Source: Opitutia bacterium UBA7876
GTDB taxonomy: Bacteria; Verrucomicrobiota; Verrucomicrobiia; Opitutales; Seribacteraceae
Assembly (NCBI GenBank): GCA_002500665.1
Contig: DLRY01000085.1
Span: 1 to 9,700, forward strand
Direction of reading: 5' to 3'
Length of the DNA: 9,700 nucleotides
Shown: piece by piece, positions 6,301 to 9,700 of the stretch
How positions within the stretch are numbered: the first letter of the stretch is position 1
How the letters are laid out: each line of letters opens with the position of its first letter
The notes under the pieces: model-generated
Told to the model about the DNA's origin: nothing
Database searches by the model: none
What the model saw: only the letters and a program-made list of their open reading frames with translations
Program-made: the position numbers and the translations under genes

Positions 6301-6329
6301 TTGCAGAAGCGTTCCCGACTTACGATTAT
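6301..6329 (+). promoter_or_regulatory. Probable promoter of the CCGNC-protein gene
   Basis: TTGCAG (6301-6306) and GATTAT (6324-6329) are 17 bases apart, each matching four of six sigma-70 consensus bases. Transcription would begin near 6336, giving a leader of about 45 bases before the ATG at 6380. Confidence 0.4.
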
Positions 6330-6365
6330 GTCAGCTAGCAAGTTACTTAATCACTCTTGCAACCG

Positions 6366-6371
6366 AAAGGA
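6366..6371 (+). promoter_or_regulatory. Shine-Dalgarno site that fixes the start at 6380
   Basis: AAAGGA lies eight bases before ATG 6380, and the following residues form a signal peptide. This rules out the in-frame upstream ATG at 6296, which would bury the signal peptide behind 28 unrelated residues. Confidence 0.75.
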
Positions 6372-6379
6372 CCAATATT

Positions 6380-6712
6380 ATGAAAAAACTCATTTCGATC
6401 TTTATTGCCGCCATTCTTGGCTTCGGAGCCTATGCCTTCGCCGCGAAGAAAGCGGTTCCCGTTAACGAGAAATGTCCCGTCAGCGGTAAGGCAATTAATG
6501 CTGATCAAACGATTGGGATTGGCGTTTGTTGCGGTAATTGCGCCAAGAAGGTTGCCAAGGACGTAAAGGGCACCCTCGCCAAACTGAAGTCCGACAGCAA
6601 AGACCCCGATACGGTTAACAAGGCATGCCCGTTCAGCGGCAAAGGCCTCAAGAAAGTCGTTACCGTTGCTTTTTGCTGCGGCAATTGCAAAGGCAAGTAC
6701 ACACCCAAGTAA
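6380..6712 (+). CDS. Small exported protein with two CPxSGK/CCGNC repeats
   Basis: The protein has 110 residues. MKKLISIFIAAILGFGAYAF (1-20) with AA following is a clear Sec signal peptide. The mature part holds two copies of one unit: CPVSGK (32-37) with VCCGNC (49-54), and CPFSGK (83-88) with FCCGNC (98-103). They are joined by a Lys/Asp-rich linker (about 55-80). Each unit has four cysteines in the order C-P-x-S-G-K, 12-13 residues, C-C-G-N-C. The layout resembles miniature YHS/TRASH-type metal-binding domains (CPVxG..., then FCCxxC), so binding of a transition metal in the periplasm is a fair inference; the metal is unknown. The extra adjacent cysteine (CC) is odd and could instead serve disulfide chemistry. 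Many lysines give a basic mature protein. The start is supported by AAAGGA eight bases upstream. The gene has its own probable promoter and a strong terminator, so it is probably a single-gene transcript. I know similar CCGNC proteins only as hypothetical proteins of Planctomycetes and Verrucomicrobia. Confidence 0.85.
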   Translation: MKKLISIFIAAILGFGAYAFAAKKAVPVNEKCPVSGKAINADQTIGIGVCCGNCAKKVAKDVKGTLAKLKSDSKDPDTVNKACPFSGKGLKKVVTVAFCCGNCKGKYTPK

Positions 6713-6755
6713 ATTCATTCGGTCCTTTATAAGCTTGTTTCTATTTTAACAAAAG

Positions 6756-6783
6756 AGGCTCCCCGGCGGGGAGCCTTTTTTTT
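6756..6783 (+). terminator. Strong Rho-independent terminator abutting the MFS start
   Basis: AGGCTCCCC (6756-6764) and GGGGAGCCT (6768-6776) pair perfectly over nine bases around a GGC loop and are followed by a run of eight T (6776-6783). The next base is the A of the MFS gene's ATG. The right arm contains GGGGAG (6768-6773), the only Shine-Dalgarno-like sequence in front of the MFS gene, 10 bases before its start. Confidence 0.9.
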
Positions 6784-8022
6784 ATGTCCCGAGTGAGCCC
6801 GTTGATTCCAAAGAAAGGCGAGAGGTTTTGGCTCTGTCCGGCTTTTTTCCTGCTCGCCGCCGCTCTGGGATTTTGGGTTCCGGTCCTGGCGAACGTCCTC
6901 AATGCCCAAGGTTGGGGTTCCTACGTCACCTTGACCTTTATGGTCCTTCCCTTGTCGGCCATCATTTCTCCTTTGATTTTTTCCGCCCGTGCCGACCAGG
7001 TGATCGCGGCGGAAAAATTGCTCGCGATCATCGTGGCGGCGGGGGCAATCCTTGCCGGAGTCGCATTCGTACTTCTGGAACAAGGGAAGGAACCCCTTCT
7101 CTTCATCCTTTTCTTTGGATTGAATTCTCTGGTCATGGCCCCCGCATGGCCCTTGTTAACCACCATTACCCTGAGCAGCACGGATCACCCGGAACGCGAT
7201 TTCGGCAAAATCCGGGTATGGGGAAGTTTGGGATGGATGGGAGCCGGATGGCTGGTCAGCTTACTTTCAATGGATCTGTCTGCATCGGTGGGATGGCTCT
7301 CGGTCGGGGCCAGCATCCTCGCCGCCGCCTGTTGCTTTTTGCTTCCCCATTGCCCCCCCCAGGGAGGTCCCCCGAAGAACGCCTTGGACGTCTTGGGCTT
7401 AAGAGCGTTCCGTTTGTTCAAGCAACGGGACACGGCGATTTTTTTTGGGACCGCATTTCTTTTTTCCATTCCCCTTTCGGCCTACTTCATGCACACGCCC
7501 CAGCAACTGCGGTTCCTGGGCTGCGAACAAATCGCTGCCGTAATGACGGTCGGGCAATTGACCGAGGTGGTTGCCATGCTCCTGATGGGATGGCTGCTGC
7601 GAAGATGGACCATCAAGTCCATATTCGTCCTCGCCCTGGGCTGCGGAACCTTGCGCTACTTGCTCTATGCCGTGGGGGCTTCGGATGATTCCATTGCCAG
7701 CGTCTTGCTTGGGGTGGCTCTGCACGGGATCTGTTGGACCTATTTCTTCGAGGCGGGGAAGGTCTTTCTGGCCAGGAGAATCGAGCGGGGGATCCGTACC
7801 CAAAGCCAAGCCCTACTTGCATTACTGACGAGCGGAATCGGCGGGCTGGCGGGAACGGCCTTGGTAGGCTGGGCTCATGGCTTTCTCGTAAATGAAACAA
7901 CCGGTGCCGGATGGGATCACTACTGGTGGCTGTTGACCGCCGTGTGTGGGTTCTGCGTAATCGGTTTCATGATCGGATACCGTGGAGCCCACCCGTCCGC
8001 AAAGATAACCGAGTTTGGCTGA
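6784..8022 (+). CDS. MFS transporter, nucleoside:H+ symporter-like
   Basis: A 412-residue polytopic inner-membrane protein with about 12 hydrophobic segments, the first at residues 15-39. Family marks are DHPERDFGKIRVWGSLGWMG (134-153), where FGKIRVWGSLGW is the conserved loop and start of helix 5, and IPLSAYFMHTPQQLRFLG (229-246). These match the nucleoside:H+ symporter (NupG/XapB, PF03825) branch of the MFS. Verrucomicrobial and Bacteroidetes members of that branch are often found beside sugar-catabolism genes, so the substrate may be a sugar, amino sugar or nucleoside; the sequence does not decide. Between helices 6 and 7 a cytoplasmic loop rich in Pro and Gly (PPQGGPPKN, 191-199) is normal for the fold. 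The start is ATG 6784, directly after the U tract of the preceding terminator. No other Met lies before the first helix, and the next (M53) would delete it. A secreted GH18 glycosidase follows 123 bases downstream on the same strand. Confidence 0.85.
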   Translation: MSRVSPLIPKKGERFWLCPAFFLLAAALGFWVPVLANVLNAQGWGSYVTLTFMVLPLSAIISPLIFSARADQVIAAEKLLAIIVAAGAILAGVAFVLLEQGKEPLLFILFFGLNSLVMAPAWPLLTTITLSSTDHPERDFGKIRVWGSLGWMGAGWLVSLLSMDLSASVGWLSVGASILAAACCFLLPHCPPQGGPPKNALDVLGLRAFRLFKQRDTAIFFGTAFLFSIPLSAYFMHTPQQLRFLGCEQIAAVMTVGQLTEVVAMLLMGWLLRRWTIKSIFVLALGCGTLRYLLYAVGASDDSIASVLLGVALHGICWTYFFEAGKVFLARRIERGIRTQSQALLALLTSGIGGLAGTALVGWAHGFLVNETTGAGWDHYWWLLTAVCGFCVIGFMIGYRGAHPSAKITEFG

Positions 8023-8047
8023 TCTGGGCATACTATCCCTGGACGGA

Positions 8048-8061
8048 CCTTAGTCCTAAGG
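8048..8061. promoter_or_regulatory. Palindrome CCTTAG-TC-CTAAGG, possible operator
   Basis: A perfect 6-base inverted repeat with a 2-base centre lies in the gap between the MFS gene (ends 8022) and the GH18 gene (starts 8146). It could be a regulator site for the glycosidase gene. No convincing -35/-10 pair was found nearby, and no second copy was noticed in the window. Confidence 0.3.
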
Positions 8062-8116
8062 GCTTCCCGAATCAATGGGTCCGAACCGGTCCAAACCACC
8101 ATCGCGGTCCTTGCCC

Positions 8117-8123
8117 AAAGGAG
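8117..8123 (+). promoter_or_regulatory. Shine-Dalgarno site upstream of the GH18 gene
   Basis: AAAGGAG is a strong ribosome-binding match. It is ideally spaced (six bases) for ATG 8130, which is out of frame with the glycosidase, but 22 bases from the glycosidase ATG at 8146. The short frame from 8130 ends at 8318 and looks like a shadow of the GH18 gene. Confidence 0.45.
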
Positions 8124-8145
8124 TTTCCAATGGTATATAGGTCAA

Positions 8146-9036
8146 ATGACACGGTTCGTTTGCGCCCTTGCTTTGCTCCTCCCCTTGATCGGGACGGCAG
8201 GCACGGTTACGGGCTACCTCCCCTCCTACCGGTCAGAGGCCATCGACAAGCTGCCCTACCAGCTCCTGACCGACGTGATCTTCTTTTCCGTGGAACCACG
8301 AGCGGATGGTTCGATTGATTTCTCCGACGCCAAACCGGCTATCCTCAAAAAGCTGACGACCCTAGCCAAGCCCAAGGGGGTGAAGGTACACCTTTGCGTG
8401 GGGGGCTGGGGAAAGTCGGTAGGGTTCCCTAAAATGGCGGCGGCTTCCGCAACCCGGATTGCCTTCGCCCGAAACCTGCTCGCCTACTTGAGAAAACACC
8501 AGCTCGACGGTGCGGACCTGGACTGGGAGCACCCCCAGTCCAAGGCGGATATCGAGAACTTCCAAACGCTCATCGAAGACCTGAAAAAGGCATTCGATCC
8601 TCATGGTTTCGAATTAACGGTGGCCGTGGCGGGCTGGGGAACCTACCTCAAGCCCGAAACCTTGCCCTTCGTCGACGCGGTTCACGTCATGGCCTACGAT
8701 CAGGGTACCCCTCATGCATCCTTCGAGGGCATGAAGAGGGACCTTGCTCGATGGAAGAAGATCGCGCCAAGGGAAAAGCTCGTGGTCGGGTTGCCCTTCT
8801 ACGGGAGAAACACAGGAAACAAGGCCATGACCTACGAGGATATCGTCCGCCGTTTCAAGCCTGCACCGGACAGCGACCTTGCGGGTGGTTACCATTTCAA
8901 CGGTCCCGCAACCATCAGCAAAAAAGCCGAATACGTCCGCAAGGAAGGGCTGGGGGGAGTTATGATCTGGGAACTTGGGCAGGATGCGAAGGGGAAGCAC
9001 TCCCTTCTTCGCGCAATCGATCTGAAAGTCGACTGA
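8146..9036 (+). CDS. Secreted glycoside hydrolase family 18 (chitinase-like)
   Basis: The protein has 296 residues. MTRFVCALALLLPLIGTAGT (1-20) is a Sec signal peptide, so the enzyme is periplasmic or secreted. The rest is one GH18 TIM barrel: TVTGYLPSYR (20-29, strand 1), VHLCVGGWG (81-89, the SxGG-type strand 3), DGADLDWEHP (121-130, strand 4), VHVMAYD (179-185, strand 6), VVGLPFYGR (213-221, strand 7) and GGVMIWELGQD (270-280, strand 8 with the conserved Trp). The DxxDxDxE catalytic motif is complete: Asp121, Asp124, Asp126 and proton donor Glu128. GH18 enzymes cleave beta-1,4 bonds next to an N-acetylglucosamine, using the substrate's acetamido group. Chitin oligomers are the likely target; peptidoglycan or glycan chains are possible. 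There is no chitin-binding domain and no large insertion domain, so it is a compact, probably endo- or oligosaccharide-acting form. ATG 8146 gives the signal peptide directly, though its best Shine-Dalgarno site is too far upstream. The MFS gene ends 123 bases before. Confidence 0.9.
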   Translation: MTRFVCALALLLPLIGTAGTVTGYLPSYRSEAIDKLPYQLLTDVIFFSVEPRADGSIDFSDAKPAILKKLTTLAKPKGVKVHLCVGGWGKSVGFPKMAAASATRIAFARNLLAYLRKHQLDGADLDWEHPQSKADIENFQTLIEDLKKAFDPHGFELTVAVAGWGTYLKPETLPFVDAVHVMAYDQGTPHASFEGMKRDLARWKKIAPREKLVVGLPFYGRNTGNKAMTYEDIVRRFKPAPDSDLAGGYHFNGPATISKKAEYVRKEGLGGVMIWELGQDAKGKHSLLRAIDLKVD

Positions 9037-9061
9037 TCCGATCCTTGAGAAAAAACGGATC
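9035..9061. terminator. Possible weak hairpin between convergent genes
   Basis: GATCCG (9035-9040) and CGGATC (9056-9061) pair across a 15-base loop containing a run of A (9050-9055). It overlaps both stop codons of the converging GH18 and acidic-protein genes. The stem is short and there is no U tract outside it, so a terminator role is only possible. Confidence 0.25.
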
Positions 9062-9549
9062 TACTTGAAGACGAATTCCCACTCGTCCAGGTCGATCGAA
9101 AGCTGCCTGCCGTTCAATTCACTCCTACGCTTTGGCGAAAGCCTGGCGAACGGGTCAAGGTTAATGGCCGATTCGAACCTTTTCAAGGAAGGCCCGATCA
9201 GGTCTTCGATTTCATGAAGGTATTTGGGACTTGGCGTAAAGGCGTCATTGCCGGGAACGAAGCGTGTCCATGCCTTTCGCAAGCATCCCTCGAACACGTT
9301 GAGCAGAACCACGGCCCGTTCCCATTCCTCCTCCTTGACCGCTTCCTCCAGTTGAAATTCCAGGCGCCAGAGCTGGGAAAGAAACTCCCTCTCCTCCCCG
9401 GTCAAGGAACCAAGGTCATCCCATTCGACTTCATCCTCAAGGAACTCCTCCTGTTTGCCTCCGCCGAACAACCAGGTCAGGGCGCCCCCCAAAACCATTC
9501 CGCCCAACAATCCTACTACCGAGCCTTCACTATCCTCTTCCTCGATCAT
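9061..9549 (-). CDS. Acidic hypothetical protein with N-terminal hydrophobic segment
   Basis: I do not recognise this 162-residue protein. Residues 1-8 are acidic (MIEEEDSE). Residues 10-30 form one glycine-rich hydrophobic stretch (SVVGLLGGMVLGGALTWLFG) with GxxxG-like spacing, suitable for a single membrane span or for helix packing. Residues 33-110 are strongly acidic and predicted helical (EEFLEDEVEWDDL, LTGEEREFLSQLWRLEFQLE, EAVKEEEWERAVVLLNVFEG), looking like a helical-hairpin or coiled-coil domain. The C-terminal third has IEDLIGPSLKRFESAINLD and ends DLDEWEFVFK. ATG 9549 has AGGGAG directly touching it, too close for a normal ribosome site, yet no other Met precedes the hydrophobic segment. 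The frame has GC-rich codon use like its neighbours and a coherent composition, which is why I accept it as a gene. It converges on the GH18 gene with 24 bases between them and lies 64 bases from the next minus-strand gene, possibly as the second gene of a minus-strand operon. Confidence 0.7.
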   Translation of the reverse strand: MIEEEDSEGSVVGLLGGMVLGGALTWLFGGGKQEEFLEDEVEWDDLGSLTGEEREFLSQLWRLEFQLEEAVKEEEWERAVVLLNVFEGCLRKAWTRFVPGNDAFTPSPKYLHEIEDLIGPSLKRFESAINLDPFARLSPKRRSELNGRQLSIDLDEWEFVFK

Positions 9550-9613
9550 CTCCCTAGCTTCACCCGACTAGAATGCAAACCTGATTCTTCCTTCATGAAC
9601 TATGCTCGTCTTT

Positions 9614-9700
9614 CTATTTCTCGATCTTGTGGTAGTCGAAGAGGCGGTCGTCGAGGGTGAAGGCCTTCAGCTCAAGGGTTCCTCCGTTGACGTGTACCAT
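9614..9700 (-). CDS. C-terminal end of a gene entering from the right edge (partial)
   Basis: On the minus strand the last 28 residues read MVHVNGGTLELKAFTLDDRL then FDYHKIEK, with a stop at 9614-9616. The Met at the window edge is probably internal. The pattern (V.V.G..L.LKA.TLD..L.D) is a closing beta-hairpin of the kind seen at the end of calcineurin-like metallophosphoesterases, where a final strand reads V.V.G..LT.RAYDLDG.L.D. With 28 residues and no catalytic motif this is only a suggestion. The following minus-strand gene starts 64 bases further on. Confidence 0.55.
   Translation of the reverse strand: MVHVNGGTLELKAFTLDDRLFDYHKIEK

Noticed and set aside
6296..6379. Upstream ATG for the CCGNC protein, giving 138 residues
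   Set aside because: It would put 28 unrelated residues before a clear signal peptide and overlap the promoter; AAAGGA before ATG 6380 fits better.
6828..7688. 286-residue frame inside the MFS gene
   Set aside because: It is Arg/Gly/Pro-rich shadow translation; the transporter frame has family motifs and membrane segments.

Overview
The window (9.7 kb) looks like chromosomal DNA of a free-living bacterium of the Planctomycetota-Verrucomicrobiota group; a verrucomicrobial (Opitutae-like) origin is my best guess. The grounds are a secreted PQQ-type beta-propeller opening with DWTRFRGPNGSG, a small exported CCGNC protein, a DUF3500 tail, many weak or absent Shine-Dalgarno sites, and long loosely packed intergenic DNA. 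This is inference from protein style, not from a marker gene.

Layout, left to right. 1-179: tail of a DUF3500 protein (+). 449-1432: ADP-ribosylglycohydrolase-fold protein of the J1-crystallin-like subgroup (-). 1562-2052: decayed DUF932 (phage/plasmid-type) gene on the + strand, in three frames with an internal stop, followed by a hairpin terminator. 2274-3356: membrane protein with an N-terminal GYF_2 domain (-). 3357-3896: about 540 bp without a gene, holding a tRNA-3'-end-like motif. 3897-4706: nagB (+). 4872-6266: open frame (+) joining a 30-residue P-loop stub, apparently the start of a deoxynucleoside-kinase gene, to an exported PQQ-like propeller. 6380-6712: exported 110-residue protein with two CPxSGK...CCGNC repeats (+), ending in a strong terminator whose U tract touches the start codon of the next gene. 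6784-8022: nucleoside:H+ symporter-type MFS transporter (+). 8146-9036: secreted GH18 glycosidase (+). 9061-9549: acidic hypothetical protein with one hydrophobic segment (-). 9614-9700: C-terminal end of a further gene (-).

The left third (about 180-3600) is visibly more AT-rich than the right two thirds and contains the gene relic, so it reads as an accessory segment. The right part has a loose amino-sugar theme: a GH18 enzyme that could release GlcNAc-containing oligomers, a transporter of a family that takes up small polar solutes, and glucosamine-6-phosphate deaminase feeding fructose-6-phosphate into glycolysis. The genes are not one operon, because terminators and long gaps separate them, so the link is suggestive only.

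I found no CRISPR array, complete transposon, rRNA or complete tRNA. The observations most worth checking are the kinase-stub/propeller junction with its probable one-base frameshift, the tandem CPxSGK/CCGNC protein, and the terminator hairpin that also holds the only Shine-Dalgarno-like sequence of the MFS gene.
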